NCBI RefSeq assembly: GCF_021184025.1 | Contig: NZ_CP036537.1 | Location: 3,286,001-3,350,000, forward strand | DNA: 64,000 nucleotides | Direction of reading: 5' to 3' | Source of the DNA: Rhodopseudomonas boonkerdii | Lineage (GTDB): Bacteria > Pseudomonadota > Alphaproteobacteria > Rhizobiales > Xanthobacteraceae | Part shown: positions 9,514 to 18,962 of the stretch, piece by piece | How the letters are laid out: every line of letters begins with the position of its first letter | How positions within the stretch are numbered: the stretch's first letter is position 1 | The notes under the pieces: generated by a model | The model's database searches: none | What the model saw: the letters and a program-made list of their open reading frames with translations, nothing else | Told to the model about the DNA's origin: nothing | Translations under genes and position numbers: made by a program

Positions 9514-9888
9514 TCAAGCCGCCGGAAGCGACGTGCTCTGGAAGGTCAGCATCTGCCAGCCTGTGCCGCGACGGATCCAGACCACCGTGGTGCGGCCATT
9601 CAGTTTCTTCAATTGTCCGGCGATCATCACCTCGCCCGTCATGCGGCCGATGACGAGCGCGGCATCGCCGACGATCCGAATGTCCTGATCGAGAAAATTC
9701 AGCGCGCGATAGTCGTAATATCCTGCAGCCAGACGTTCGAGATAGAGCGCCTTGCGCTCGGTCACCGCATTCGAATGGGTGTAACTGAGATCGTCGACGA
9801 ACATCTCCTCGAGTGCCGCAATGTCAGCGGCAAGCATCGCCTTGCGGCGACGCTCTTCGAGATCCGCAATCGCATCACGATCGCTCAT
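9514..9888 (-). CDS. NTF2-like / SnoaL-type (DUF4440) protein
   Basis: A 124-residue cystatin-like alpha+beta cone protein: an N-terminal helix with IADLEERRRKAMLAAD, then FVDDLSYTHSNA and ending in VVWIRRGTGWQMLTFQST, all typical of DUF4440 proteins. Members bind small ligands or act as minor enzymes; no catalytic residue is evident here and there is no signal peptide. Its ATG overlaps the stop of the caspase-fold gene (ATGA, 9885-9888), so the two are translated as a pair. Confidence 0.75.
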   Translation of the reverse strand: MSDRDAIADLEERRRKAMLAADIAALEEMFVDDLSYTHSNAVTERKALYLERLAAGYYDYRALNFLDQDIRIVGDAALVIGRMTGEVMIAGQLKKLNGRTTVVWIRRGTGWQMLTFQSTSLPAA

Positions 9889-11453
9889 TTCCGGAACGTC
9901 CTGATCTCCGACACGCTGCCGTCGCGGAACTGCAATTCCACCGACACCGAGCGCGCGCCACCCGGCACTTTCATGTAGATGGGCGCGTTACTCGGCACCG
10001 CCATCGGATCGCGCTGGTTGCACGGCGGCAGTTTGAGCACCTGATCCGGCACCGACGTGTCGAAGCCAAGCTTCACCTCGCGGATCGCGCAACGATACGA
10101 AATCAGGTGCGTGTAATAGAGCAAACCGTTGGAGCCGCCGAATTCCAGCCAATTCGAGGCGGTCATGTCCAGAATCTTCCTCTGGTCGCGCACCAATGCC
10201 GCTTCCGGATCGAAGCGGATCGGGAACGGTCCCTGCATCTCGCCGGTGGCATCGATGTAACGCACCTGCAGCGTGGTCGCCGGCTCGTCCGCATTGAGCT
10301 GGATGGACGGATTCGGCAGGCGCTTGCGCGTACGCGGATCGAGCGTATCCATGAAGCCGGTCTCACGGAAATCGCCGCTGTCGCCCTTGCGCCACGAAAT
10401 GCCAAGCGCAGGATCGGCGATGGAGAACACCACGGTCCAGCCACCATTGTGGCGCGAGAAGCTCGCTATCGGCGCATTCGGATTGTCCGGCGCCGGAAGC
10501 GGCGATGTGTTCACCGGCGGCAGCGCCGCGACCTTCGGAAGCTGCGATGTCGGAATGGTGCTGGCCTGCACGGCGTCGGCCTTGAGCGGCGCCTGGCCGT
10601 TGAGGAAGACGTCGTCCACCATCTGGTCGAAATAGACGGGCACCTGGCGGTGTTTCACCGTCTCGGCGAGTTCGCTGACGGTGCGACGGGTGCGCTGGGC
10701 GATCTGCACGAGATTGAGCGAGGGCTCCTGCAGCTCCTTGATAAAGGTGCGGGTGAACACCGAGTTTGGATCGGTGTCGTTGTTGGACAGGCGATCGAGT
10801 GCGGTCTGGCGCGGCCCCGCAGAGAAGATCGAGAACACGCCTTCCGGCAACTGCGTCATCGGCGCAAGGCCGCCGGAGCCGTTCAACGCGCGCACGCCGC
10901 TGCGCTCGAACGGATTGTTGCGGCAGGCGTCGAAGACAAGAATGGCGCTGCGCACGCCCTTGTTCTGCAGACGATCGACGATGCGATCGGCGAGCACGGC
11001 GCTGTCGCGCACGAGCTCTTCCTGCCCTGCCGTCGCAGCGGGAATATCGGTGGGAAGCAAATAGTTCTGCCCAGTAATTTCAAAACCGTGGCCGGCGAAG
11101 AAAAAGAAAGCCGTGTCGCCCTTGTCGAGCGACGTCTCGAAGGCCAGCAGCGCCTGGCTGAATCCCTGTCGCGTCTGATTTTCGGCGACCATCACCTCGA
11201 AGCCGAGCTTCTTCAGCACCTCGCCCATGGCGCGGGCATCGTTGACCGCCTTCTGCAGTTTCGTAACGTTGCGATAGTTGTCGTTGCCGACCACGAGAGC
11301 GACGCGCTTCGCAGCCCACGCCGGCAGTGCGACGAATGTCGCGCTCATCAGCACACCTATGGTGAGTACGAGCTGTCTCATCGTCGCATTCATGCCTGCA
11401 TTCCCATTTGCAGCGGCGCTCGCCGCGCGATTGTCTGCCTTGGTCGGAACCAA
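9885..11453 (-). CDS. Secreted caspase-fold peptidase (C14-like)
   Basis: A 522-residue protein with an apparent signal peptide (about residues 25-48, cut after ALPAWA) followed by a caspase/metacaspase p20-like domain. The catalytic dyad is intact: H122 in FAGHGFE and C177 in VFDACRNNPF. Bacterial proteins of this kind (orthocaspase-like) usually cleave after Arg or Lys; specificity here is not known. A C-terminal region of about 230 residues contains beta-rich segments and the Cys-bearing YRCAIREVK and LPPCNQRD. Starts at 11393 or 11381 (M21 or M25) fit the signal peptide better than the 11453 start. It is translationally coupled to the NTF2-like gene downstream. Confidence 0.85.
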   Translation of the reverse strand: MVPTKADNRAASAAANGNAGMNATMRQLVLTIGVLMSATFVALPAWAAKRVALVVGNDNYRNVTKLQKAVNDARAMGEVLKKLGFEVMVAENQTRQGFSQALLAFETSLDKGDTAFFFFAGHGFEITGQNYLLPTDIPAATAGQEELVRDSAVLADRIVDRLQNKGVRSAILVFDACRNNPFERSGVRALNGSGGLAPMTQLPEGVFSIFSAGPRQTALDRLSNNDTDPNSVFTRTFIKELQEPSLNLVQIAQRTRRTVSELAETVKHRQVPVYFDQMVDDVFLNGQAPLKADAVQASTIPTSQLPKVAALPPVNTSPLPAPDNPNAPIASFSRHNGGWTVVFSIADPALGISWRKGDSGDFRETGFMDTLDPRTRKRLPNPSIQLNADEPATTLQVRYIDATGEMQGPFPIRFDPEAALVRDQRKILDMTASNWLEFGGSNGLLYYTHLISYRCAIREVKLGFDTSVPDQVLKLPPCNQRDPMAVPSNAPIYMKVPGGARSVSVELQFRDGSVSEIRTFRK

Positions 11454-11544
11454 AATGCGACCGGTTCAATCCGGGATGTAACCGGATCGAGGCAATTTGT
11501 CTTGCATCGCCAGATAGATCAACCAAGCCTGCGGCATGGCGCAA

Positions 11545-11576
11545 TTGCCACAAAATGTTCCGCAATCTTCTATAAT
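11545..11576 (+). promoter_or_regulatory. Candidate promoter of the small secreted protein gene
   Basis: A perfect TATAAT at 11571-11576 is preceded by TTGCCA at 11545-11550, a 20-bp spacer that is longer than ideal. It lies 35 bp upstream of the GTG start at 11612. Perfect -10 boxes are uncommon in DNA this GC-rich. Confidence 0.4.
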
Positions 11577-11611
11577 CGAAGCCGATTGCGCATGATGCTC
11601 AGGAGAACTGC

Positions 11612-11938
11612 GTGAAATTTCTCGTGCTCGCAACCGCTTTGCTCGCCCCCACCCTCGCATTCGCTCAGAACGCAGCAACGGCGCCCACCCAAGCTCCCGC
11701 TGCAGCTCCCGTGCCCCGCGCGGCAAAACCTGCAGCAGCAGCTCCGAAACATGCGGCGAAGCCGGCACCGGCCTCCCCCGAGACGCTGGAGATCACACAG
11801 GTGATCGGGCTCCGGCAGATCGATCCGGCGACTTACGAGATCGATGTCCGTCTGCAGAACGGCCGCGCGGCCCAGCTGCGGGCCAATGCCTTTGTAATGC
11901 AGAATCTCGGCCAGCTGCTCGGCACTTACGGTAAGTAA
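11612..11938 (+). CDS. Small secreted Ala/Pro-rich protein of unknown function
   Basis: A 108-residue protein starting at GTG 11612, with a good ribosome site AGGAG (11601-11605) six bases upstream. A signal peptide (residues 1-19, ending ALAFA) is followed by a 40-residue Ala/Pro/Thr-rich linker and a compact C-terminal part (ETLEITQVIGLRQIDPATYE) with YEIDVRLQNGR. I do not recognise a named family. It is divergent from the caspase-fold gene and convergent with the winged-helix regulator, whose stop is 23 bp away. Confidence 0.65.
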   Translation: MKFLVLATALLAPTLAFAQNAATAPTQAPAAAPVPRAAKPAAAAPKHAAKPAPASPETLEITQVIGLRQIDPATYEIDVRLQNGRAAQLRANAFVMQNLGQLLGTYGK

Positions 11939-11960
11939 GCGGGCGCGAAGTCGCCGCGGT

Positions 11961-13778
11961 TCAGCGCCGCGGCAAGCCAGCTTCGACAAGAATGTCCAGC
12001 GTCCGTGCGCTCGCTTCGAGGTAAACCGGACTGGTATTGGCAGTCGGAGGGCTGATATTGTCCGCCGTCGCGCCCGGCCGAAGCGCCAGCCCCTTGGCGA
12101 GCATCGCCTGTGCTTCGGTATGGCGCCCTAGCCGCTGCAGGGCAGCCACCAGCATGAAATGCGTGCGCCCCGTGCCCTGGGTCACGGCAAGCGAACGCTC
12201 GAGCCACGTCACAGCCTCTTCGTAACGCTCCAGACAAACCAGCGCGAAGCCGGCGCCGAGCATCCATGTCCAGCGCGATACCGTCGGCGTGTCATATTGA
12301 TCGGCGAGCTTGAAATTCGCCACCGCTTCCTCGAAGCGGCCAAGGAATATCTGGTTGAGACCGAGGTGATAGATGGCGAGACCGTTCCAGGGATCGAACG
12401 ACAGCACCCGCGCACATGCGACGAGGCTGTCGACGAAACGATTGGTGGCACTGAGCAGACGGCAATAACTTTCCAGCACCGGCACATAGGTCGGCTTGAT
12501 GCGAAGCACGCGCTCCATCAGCTCCTGCGCGCTCTGCCTGACGCCCTCGCGCTCTTCCGGCTTGTACCAGACCATCTGGATGCCGCGCAGCTGCAGCGCC
12601 GCCAGCGCCGCCTGCGCATCGATATTGTCAGGATATTCCGCGAGCGCCTTACGCAGCATCGTCTCAGCCGCATGAAACCGCTCCGGCGTCGTGTTAACGA
12701 TGGAGGCTGTCGCCTGCTCCACCGCGACCTTGGCGCTGCCGGGTGCGCCCTTCGAGCCTGGCATTGCATCGTTGAGGATCGCATTGATGCGCACCGCCAG
12801 CGGATGTCCGACGGCGGCAGCCAGCCGCGACTGCTGGATATCGCGATCGACATCGCCGCCGGCGACGGCGAGATCGGCGCTCCAGGCGATTTCGCCGCTC
12901 GACGTTCGCTCCAGACGCGCGCGCAGCAGCCAGTTCTGGTCTTCTTTCAGGAGTTCCGTATTGACGACGTAATCGGCCGCCGCCCCTCGCCCCGACGACG
13001 GTTCCAGCGATGCGCGCGCAGTGACCTGCCCGGGTGCGACAACACGGATATTCTCGATCCGCGCAAGACCGGAGCTGAGACGCTCGGTGACACCCACAGC
13101 CATCGCGCGCACATCCGCATCGCCGATGGTCGTGACCACGGGCATCACGGCAACGGACGGACGGACCTGCCGCGCCGTCGTTTGCCTGCCGAGCATCGGC
13201 AGCACGGCGCCAGCCGCGACAAGCAGAATGGCGGCGCAAGCGACGGCGACAGTGCGCCAGCTGGCGCGCGTCCGGTTCGCTGACGGCAGATGCGGGACGA
13301 ATCGGTTCGGCAAGCGGCCGTCGCTAACGACCTGATCCGCGAGTACGGTCTTTCCATCGCGATCCGCCGGCATGAGGTCGCGGATGCCCTGGGCCGGTTT
13401 GCCGGCTGCGTCTGGCGCGTCCGTCCTCGCCGCGATCCCTGGCCCGGGAGCGTCCGGCCTGATCTGTTCCGTCGCGGCGATCGTGACATCGGCTTCGAAC
13501 AGATAGCCGCGACCGGAAACGTTGCGGACGATCTGGCGCTGGCTGTCGCCAAGCGCCGCACGAATCTCGCGGATGCACTGGAAGAGACTGTCCTCGCCGA
13601 CATGCAAGCCCGGCCAGAATCGCTCCATCAATTCCTGTTTGGTGAGCAGGCGGCCGGTGTTGCCGGCAAAGAATGCCAGCATGTCGAATGTCTTCGGGCG
13701 CAACCGGATGAGCTCGCCGCCCGGCCCGCGCAATTCGGCGCGCTGCAAATCGATCTGAAAGCCGGCGAAACGCAGCAC
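11961..13778 (-). CDS. Membrane-anchored winged-helix regulator with TPR region (CadC-like)
   Basis: A 605-residue one-component regulator. Residues 1-97 form an OmpR-type winged-helix domain, with LRPKTFDMLAFF and the recognition segment DSLFQCIREIRAALGD, ending VSGRGYLF. A linker leads to one transmembrane helix at about 177-197, then a TolB-N-like region (PSVAVMPV...VRAMAVGVTERL) and a C-terminal array of TPR-like helices. The topology matches CadC/ToxR proteins: DNA binding inside, sensing outside. The start is GTG at 13778, preceded by GGGGGAG. It is divergent from the autotransporter; phased repeats in the 191-bp gap are its likely binding sites. The signal is unknown. Confidence 0.82.
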   Translation of the reverse strand: MLRFAGFQIDLQRAELRGPGGELIRLRPKTFDMLAFFAGNTGRLLTKQELMERFWPGLHVGEDSLFQCIREIRAALGDSQRQIVRNVSGRGYLFEADVTIAATEQIRPDAPGPGIAARTDAPDAAGKPAQGIRDLMPADRDGKTVLADQVVSDGRLPNRFVPHLPSANRTRASWRTVAVACAAILLVAAGAVLPMLGRQTTARQVRPSVAVMPVVTTIGDADVRAMAVGVTERLSSGLARIENIRVVAPGQVTARASLEPSSGRGAAADYVVNTELLKEDQNWLLRARLERTSSGEIAWSADLAVAGGDVDRDIQQSRLAAAVGHPLAVRINAILNDAMPGSKGAPGSAKVAVEQATASIVNTTPERFHAAETMLRKALAEYPDNIDAQAALAALQLRGIQMVWYKPEEREGVRQSAQELMERVLRIKPTYVPVLESYCRLLSATNRFVDSLVACARVLSFDPWNGLAIYHLGLNQIFLGRFEEAVANFKLADQYDTPTVSRWTWMLGAGFALVCLERYEEAVTWLERSLAVTQGTGRTHFMLVAALQRLGRHTEAQAMLAKGLALRPGATADNISPPTANTSPVYLEASARTLDILVEAGLPRR

Positions 13779-13859
13779 TTAACTCCCCCAAACACATCGG
13801 CAAGACATCAGGAAGCTCTGCCACAAACCTTCAAACGAGAGTAGCAGAGCGCGCCAAAA

Positions 13860-13920
13860 CTGAAAATATCAGAAAATTTTCAGAATGCGCACAGCCAGTT
13901 CCGGGCGAAATTCAGGACCC
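13860..13920 (+). promoter_or_regulatory. Phased direct-repeat operator array, copy 1
   Basis: Units CTGAAAAT (13860), CAGAAAAT (13870) and CAGAA (13881) are spaced 10 and 11 bp apart, and TTCAGGAC follows with its CAG at 13913, 32 bp further on. One-turn phasing suits winged-helix regulators of the OmpR type. CTGAAAAT...ATTTTCAG (13860-13883) can also be read as an inverted repeat. It lies between the divergent regulator and autotransporter genes. A second copy with the same offsets is at 18501. Confidence 0.6.
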
Positions 13921-13969
13921 TGCGCCTCTGGCGTGGCAAGGAGGTCTGATCAACGGGGCGGGAATTCGG

Positions 13970-16900
13970 TTGCGGGGCATCGGTAGAGCAGGTCTGAAGC
14001 GGTTGGCATCCTGGCCTGACCGTCGGTTCTGGAGGACGGGCCATCTCGCAACGCGCGCGACGGACGCTGCCCGGTCACATGGCGGGTCATCGGCCCTGTT
14101 GTTCGGAATCGCGGCCATTACCGCTACCGCCGGCACCATGCTGACCGGCGAGGCCCACGGACAGACGGTCTTTCTCCCCGGCCAGGTGGTCCAGACGATC
14201 GATACTGCGACCGGGCAATATTCCACCGTTCCGCAAGCGGTGGACCCGGTCAACCGCCGGCTAGCTGTCAGCAATGATCAATCCCTGCTCTACGCGGGAG
14301 GTGCCGGCAACACCATCTCGGTGATCAACTCAGCCACGGGGGAGATCGTTGCCTCGATTGCCGGTATCACGCCGAACATTCTGTGGCTGAGTCCCGACGG
14401 AACACGCCTTTACGCGACGGATCCCAACACAGGTAACCTGTCGGTGATCAGCACCGCTACCAACCACGTCATCTCGACGACGCCGCTTGGCTTCTACCCT
14501 TATGACTTCGCCGTGACGGCCGACGGTGCACACCTCTACATCCCGGCAGCACTCGGTAATTCGATTGCAGTCGTTGATACCGCTACAGGAGCCGTCACAG
14601 CGACGATAACCGTCGCCAATCGCCCCCAGTCGGTTGCATTCAGCCCGGACGGCACCCGCGCCTATGTAAGCAGCGTGGGAGGGGAAGTTTCAGTCATCGA
14701 CACCACGACAAATACGGTCCTCACAACCATAGCTGTCGGCGGACAACCCGCTGGCCTCCTCGTCAGCCCTGACGGACTGAGAATCTATCTGGCCAGCCAG
14801 GCCGATCGCAAGGTTTATGTCATAGATACGGCCAGCAACACCGTTATCACGACGATAAGTGTCGGTGCCTTTCCGAGTGGATTGGTTTATTCAGCGGATG
14901 GCAGCCGCATCTATGTGGCGAACTACGTCGATCGAACCGTTTCGGTCATCGACGCAATCACCAACAGCGTAATCGGCACGATCGGTTTGTCTACTTTCAG
15001 CTTTTTTGCCAGCGTCTGTGCCAATGGCAATGCGCTGCTCGCAAGCGGCCGCACCTTCACGGCCAATTCGTCGGCTGCGTTGAGTTGTACGCTGGGGGCG
15101 GGCGTGAGCGGCCCGGTGTTCACCGGCGGCACGATGCTGTTCGCGGGGGCCGGCATCAGCAGTTCGCTGCCCATCGACCTACAAGCGGGCGGCGGCACCT
15201 TCAACACTGCCGGCAACAATGCGACACTGTCAGGCACGATCAGCGGAATCGGCGGCCTGACCAAGACTGGCGACGGCACCCTGACGCTGTCCGGCACCAA
15301 CAGCTATCACGGCGGCACCAATCTCAATGGCGGCGTGCTCAGCGTCTCATCCGATAGCAATCTCGGCGATGCATCCGGCGCGCTGAGCTTTAACGGCGGC
15401 ATCCTGCGCATCACCGGCACGACGTTCACCTCGACGCCGCGCACGATCAACTGGGGCGCGAACGGCGGCGGCTTCGACATCGCCGATGCCGCAAACACAT
15501 TTACAGTGTCCCAGAATCTGACCGGCAGCGGTGGCCTGACCAAGCTCGGCGCGGGCACATTGGTTCTGGCTGGGAGCAACACCTATTCCGGTGCGACCGT
15601 CATCTCGGCAGGCACGCTCGCCGGCGGTGTCTTTTCGCTCAGCGCGAACAGCGCTCACACCATCGCTGCGGGCGCGACACTCGATCTCGCGGGCAACTGG
15701 CAGAATATCGGCTCGCTGTCCGGTGCCGGCACCGTAACCAATTCCGGCGGCACCGATGCCAGCCTGATCACCGGGACCGACAACACGAGCGCGACGTTCT
15801 CGGGTGTCATCCAGGACGGCGCCTCGCGCACCCGGGTCAAGATCGATGGCACCGGTATCACCACCTTCACCGGCACGAACACCTATACGGGCGGCACGGC
15901 GATCTGCTTCTGCTCCACGCTGCAACTCGGCAGTGGCGGCACCACCGGCTCGATCGTCGGCGATGTCACCAATAGCGGAACGCTGATCTTCAACCGCTCT
16001 AACAGCTATACATTTGCCGGCGTAATTTCCGACGGTTTCCCCGGTCAGGGCAAAGTGGTGCTGAACGGTACGGGCGAGACCATCTTCACCGGCAGCAACA
16101 CCTATAGCGGCGCGACGACGATCAATGCCGGCACCCTACAGATCGGCGATGGCGGCACCAGCGGTTCGGTGGCCGGCAATATCGTCAACAACGCTGCGCT
16201 CATCTTCAATCGCTCAGACGATTCCACCTATGGTGGCGTCATCAGCGGCAGCGGTACGGTGGAGAAGCGCGGTGCCGGCGCGCTGACCCTTGCAGGTGCC
16301 AACACCTATACCGGCGCGACCACGATCACCGCAGGCACGCTTGAGATTCAGGACAGCTTCGCGTCGCCCACCATCGTCAATAACGGCACGCTGATCTATT
16401 CCACCGCCGCCAATGCCGGCACGGCGTCGATCACCAATAACGGTCAGCTGACGTTCTTCGGCCAAACGACAGCTGGCAGCGCGGTCATTGCCAACAGTGG
16501 CACTATCCTGTTCGACGGCAACTCCACCGCCGGGAATGCGCAACTGACCAACAACGCGCCTGGTGCGGTGGTCAACTTCTTTACCTCGGGCCCGGCCAGC
16601 GACGCCAGGATCAGCGCCGCCTCCATTGCCGGCGGCGGCCGCTTCGATCTCAACAGTAGCGAACTGACCGTCGGCGGCAACAATTTGTCGACCACTGTCA
16701 CCGGCGTGTTGACCGGCGATGGCTTCGTCACCGGGCAATCGCTGGTCAAGACCGGCACCGGCACTCTGACGCTCGCTGGCATCAACACCTATACCGGCGC
16801 GACCACGGTCAATGCCGGCACGCTTAGCGTGGACGGTTCGATCGCATCGTCCTCGCTCACCACGGTGAATGCAGGCGCCACACTGGGCGGCACCGGCACG

Positions 16901-18463
16901 GTAGGCAACACGCTCATCAATGGCGGCACGCTGGCGCCCGGCAATTCCATCGGCACGCTGACCGTGCAGGGCAATCTCGCCTTCACCTCGGCCGCGCGCT
17001 ACATGATCGAAGTCTCGCCTGCCAGTGCCGACCGCACCAATGTCGCCGGCACTGCGACGCTTGGCGGCGCGGCGGTGAATGCGAGCTTCGCGCCGGGAAG
17101 CTATGTCGCGAAGAAGTACACGATCCTCAATGCGACGGGCGGTCTCGGCGGCTCCACCTTCAGCTCTTTCGTCGCCACCAATCTGCCGGACGGTTTCAAG
17201 TCGTCGCTCAGCTATGACAACACCAATGCCTATCTCGATCTCGAACTGATCTTCGTTCGCCCGGCCACAGCAGGCGCCGGCGGCAATCAGCAAAGCGTCG
17301 GCAATGCACTGGTGAATTCCTTCAACAGCAATGGTGGCATCCCGCTGGTCTATGGCGGCCTCACGGCGAACGGCCTCACCCAGGTCTCCGGCGAGACGAC
17401 GACGGGATCGCAGCAGACCGGCATCAACGCCATGACTCAGTTCATGGGCATGATGATGGACCCATCCGCCGCAGGCCGCAGCGATGCGCCGCCGGCTGCT
17501 TCAAACTTCGCAGCCACCGATGCCATGGCCTATGCGCCGGAGACGCGGGGCAAAGCGCCGCGCGACGCCGATGCCGCGATCACCAAGGCGATGCCCCGCG
17601 CGGCGAGCTTCGAACAGCGCTGGAGCGTCTGGTCGGCCGGCTTCGGCGGATCGCAGACCACCGACGGCAATGCCGCCGCGGGCAGCAACAGCGCGACCTC
17701 GCGCATCTACGGCGCCGCAGCCGGCGCCGATGTGTGGCTGTCGCCGACCACGCTGGCGGGCATCTCCATGGCCGGCGGCGCCACCAGCTTCTCCGTTGCA
17801 CAAGGCGGCACCGGGCAGTCCGATCTCGTCCAGGTCGGCGGCTTCGTTCGCCACGGCATCGGCTCAGCCTATCTCAGCGCGGCCTTCGCCTATGGCTGGC
17901 AGGACATCACGACCGAACGTCTCGTCACCGTCGCCGGCGTCGACCGCCTGCGCGCGCGCTTCACCGCCAACAGCTATGCCGGACGCATCGAACTCGGCAG
18001 CCGCAGCACCCTCGCGTGGCTGGACGGCATCGGCATCGCGCCCTATGCCGCTGCTCAGGTGACGGCCATCGACCTGCCCGCTTATGCCGAAAGCGCCGTT
18101 GCTGGCAGCAACGCCTTCGCACTCAGCTATGCAGGCAAGACCGTCACCGCGCCGCGCACTGAACTCGGCCTGCGCGCCGACAAGGCCTTCGCACTCGATG
18201 GCGCGCTGCTGACCCTGCGCGGCCGTGCCGCCTGGGCGCATGACTTCAACACCGACCGGGCCGCATCGGCGACCTTCCAGGCACTTCCGGGCGCGAGCTT
18301 CGTCGTCAACGGCGCCGCCGCCGCGCGCGATGCGGCGCTGACATCAGCTTCGGCCGAAGTCGCATGGCGTAACGGCTTCGCCCTCGCCGCGACCTTCGAG
18401 GGCGAGTTCTCCGACACCACGCGCAGCTACGCCGGCAAGGGCATGGTGCGCTACGCTTGGTGA
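13970..18463 (+). CDS. Chimeric autotransporter: seven-bladed propeller, PATR passenger, beta-barrel
   Basis: A 1,497-residue type Va autotransporter. An extended signal sequence ends near residue 65 (GEAHGQ). Residues about 67-365 carry seven copies of a YncE-like blade motif (for example [28 protein letters not shown]), which predict a seven-bladed beta-propeller. About 370-1030 holds six passenger-associated repeats ([18 protein letters not shown] type) that form a beta-helix. The last 285 residues form the barrel, from [10 protein letters not shown] to the C-terminal KGMVRYAW. The start is TTG at 13970; a strong AAGGAGG sits at 13939, 24 bp before it, so the true start is uncertain. One repeat contains an odd CFC pair. 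A surface adhesion or binding role is inferred. Confidence 0.88.
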   Translation: MRGIGRAGLKRLASWPDRRFWRTGHLATRATDAARSHGGSSALLFGIAAITATAGTMLTGEAHGQTVFLPGQVVQTIDTATGQYSTVPQAVDPVNRRLAVSNDQSLLYAGGAGNTISVINSATGEIVASIAGITPNILWLSPDGTRLYATDPNTGNLSVISTATNHVISTTPLGFYPYDFAVTADGAHLYIPAALGNSIAVVDTATGAVTATITVANRPQSVAFSPDGTRAYVSSVGGEVSVIDTTTNTVLTTIAVGGQPAGLLVSPDGLRIYLASQADRKVYVIDTASNTVITTISVGAFPSGLVYSADGSRIYVANYVDRTVSVIDAITNSVIGTIGLSTFSFFASVCANGNALLASGRTFTANSSAALSCTLGAGVSGPVFTGGTMLFAGAGISSSLPIDLQAGGGTFNTAGNNATLSGTISGIGGLTKTGDGTLTLSGTNSYHGGTNLNGGVLSVSSDSNLGDASGALSFNGGILRITGTTFTSTPRTINWGANGGGFDIADAANTFTVSQNLTGSGGLTKLGAGTLVLAGSNTYSGATVISAGTLAGGVFSLSANSAHTIAAGATLDLAGNWQNIGSLSGAGTVTNSGGTDASLITGTDNTSATFSGVIQDGASRTRVKIDGTGITTFTGTNTYTGGTAICFCSTLQLGSGGTTGSIVGDVTNSGTLIFNRSNSYTFAGVISDGFPGQGKVVLNGTGETIFTGSNTYSGATTINAGTLQIGDGGTSGSVAGNIVNNAALIFNRSDDSTYGGVISGSGTVEKRGAGALTLAGANTYTGATTITAGTLEIQDSFASPTIVNNGTLIYSTAANAGTASITNNGQLTFFGQTTAGSAVIANSGTILFDGNSTAGNAQLTNNAPGAVVNFFTSGPASDARISAASIAGGGRFDLNSSELTVGGNNLSTTVTGVLTGDGFVTGQSLVKTGTGTLTLAGINTYTGATTVNAGTLSVDGSIASSSLTTVNAGATLGGTGTVGNTLINGGTLAPGNSIGTLTVQGNLAFTSAARYMIEVSPASADRTNVAGTATLGGAAVNASFAPGSYVAKKYTILNATGGLGGSTFSSFVATNLPDGFKSSLSYDNTNAYLDLELIFVRPATAGAGGNQQSVGNALVNSFNSNGGIPLVYGGLTANGLTQVSGETTTGSQQTGINAMTQFMGMMMDPSAAGRSDAPPAASNFAATDAMAYAPETRGKAPRDADAAITKAMPRAASFEQRWSVWSAGFGGSQTTDGNAAAGSNSATSRIYGAAAGADVWLSPTTLAGISMAGGATSFSVAQGGTGQSDLVQVGGFVRHGIGSAYLSAAFAYGWQDITTERLVTVAGVDRLRARFTANSYAGRIELGSRSTLAWLDGIGIAPYAAAQVTAIDLPAYAESAVAGSNAFALSYAGKTVTAPRTELGLRADKAFALDGALLTLRGRAAWAHDFNTDRAASATFQALPGASFVVNGAAAARDAALTSASAEVAWRNGFALAATFEGEFSDTTRSYAGKGMVRYAW

Positions 18464-18466
18464 CAG

Positions 18467-18494
18467 GCGCGAGGCATGAGCTACGCCATCGCGC
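18467..18494 (+). terminator. GC-rich hairpin after the autotransporter
   Basis: GCGCGA-GGC (18467-18475) pairs with GCC-(A)-TCGCGC (18485-18494) around a nine-base loop, beginning three bases after the stop codon. No T-run follows, so it may be a weak terminator or a 3'-end stabiliser. Confidence 0.35.
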
Positions 18495-18500
18495 GTCTGC

Positions 18501-18561
18501 CTGAAAACATCGGCAAAAATTCAGAACCTCCGCAGAGGAAATCCGGATGATTTCAGGACGG
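18501..18561 (+). promoter_or_regulatory. Phased direct-repeat operator array, copy 2
   Basis: CTGAAAAC (18501), CGGCAAAAATT (18511) and CAGAA (18522), then TTTCAGGAC with its CAG at 18554. The offsets 0/10/21/53 equal those of the array at 13860, and the first 26 bases match at 21 positions. It lies upstream of a possible leader ORF and of the small membrane protein gene, which are therefore likely to belong to the same regulon as the autotransporter. Confidence 0.55.
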
Positions 18562-18609
18562 GCCTGTCGCGTGCATGAGACATATCGCCAACTTCATCAC
18601 TGAGACAGG

Positions 18610-18693
18610 ATGGGTTGGAATGGGTGCATAGGAGCGTGCGAGGCGCTGCGACGCGCCGCATGGCTCGCCCCGGGGGACTTTGTCGTCACATGA
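18610..18693 (+). CDS. Possible 27-codon leader ORF coupled to the membrane protein gene
   Basis: ATG at 18610 opens 27 codons (MGWNGCIGACEAL...) ending at TGA 18691-18693, which overlaps the ATG of the next gene at 18690 (ATGA). A GAGACAGG stretch directly precedes the ATG. There is no homology to go on; it may be only a translational-coupling leader or chance. Confidence 0.3.
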   Translation: MGWNGCIGACEALRRAAWLAPGDFVVT

Positions 18694-18962
18694 CCAACAT
18701 TCCCACATCCCTTCGCATTGCCATCAGCTTCATCGTCGCGCTCTGGATCGTCGGCCTCACCGCCCTCGCCGTCGGCGCTCCCGGGGAAATCGTGGTGGCG
18801 ACGGCGGCCCTCGGCACTGTGGGCGCAATGGTCGAATGGAGCAGCCATCGACCGGATCGGCGGCCCGTCGCGCCGCCGGATGAGGCGCCTGACGATTGCC
18901 CGGCGGCTGTGCAAATGCGGTATGAGGCCGAGCCGCAAGGCGAATTTCGCCGGAAACATTAA
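18690..18962 (+). CDS. Small inner-membrane protein of unknown function
   Basis: A 90-residue protein with two closely spaced hydrophobic segments (IAISFIVALWIVGLTALAV and IVVATAALGTVGAMV) and a polar, Pro/Asp/Arg-rich C-terminal tail. The ATG at 18690 is chosen because it begins directly at the hydrophobic region; the frame also extends back to a TTG at 18615. It follows the second operator array and could be a partner of the autotransporter system, but no family is recognised. Confidence 0.55.
   Translation: MTNIPTSLRIAISFIVALWIVGLTALAVGAPGEIVVATAALGTVGAMVEWSSHRPDRRPVAPPDEAPDDCPAAVQMRYEAEPQGEFRRKH

Noticed and set aside
9813..11615. 600-codon plus-strand ORF
   Set aside because: Antisense of the caspase-fold gene; rich in His/Arg with no domain signature.
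14923..17293. Several minus-strand ORFs under the autotransporter
   Set aside because: Mirrors of the repeat-rich passenger; no ribosome sites or domain features.
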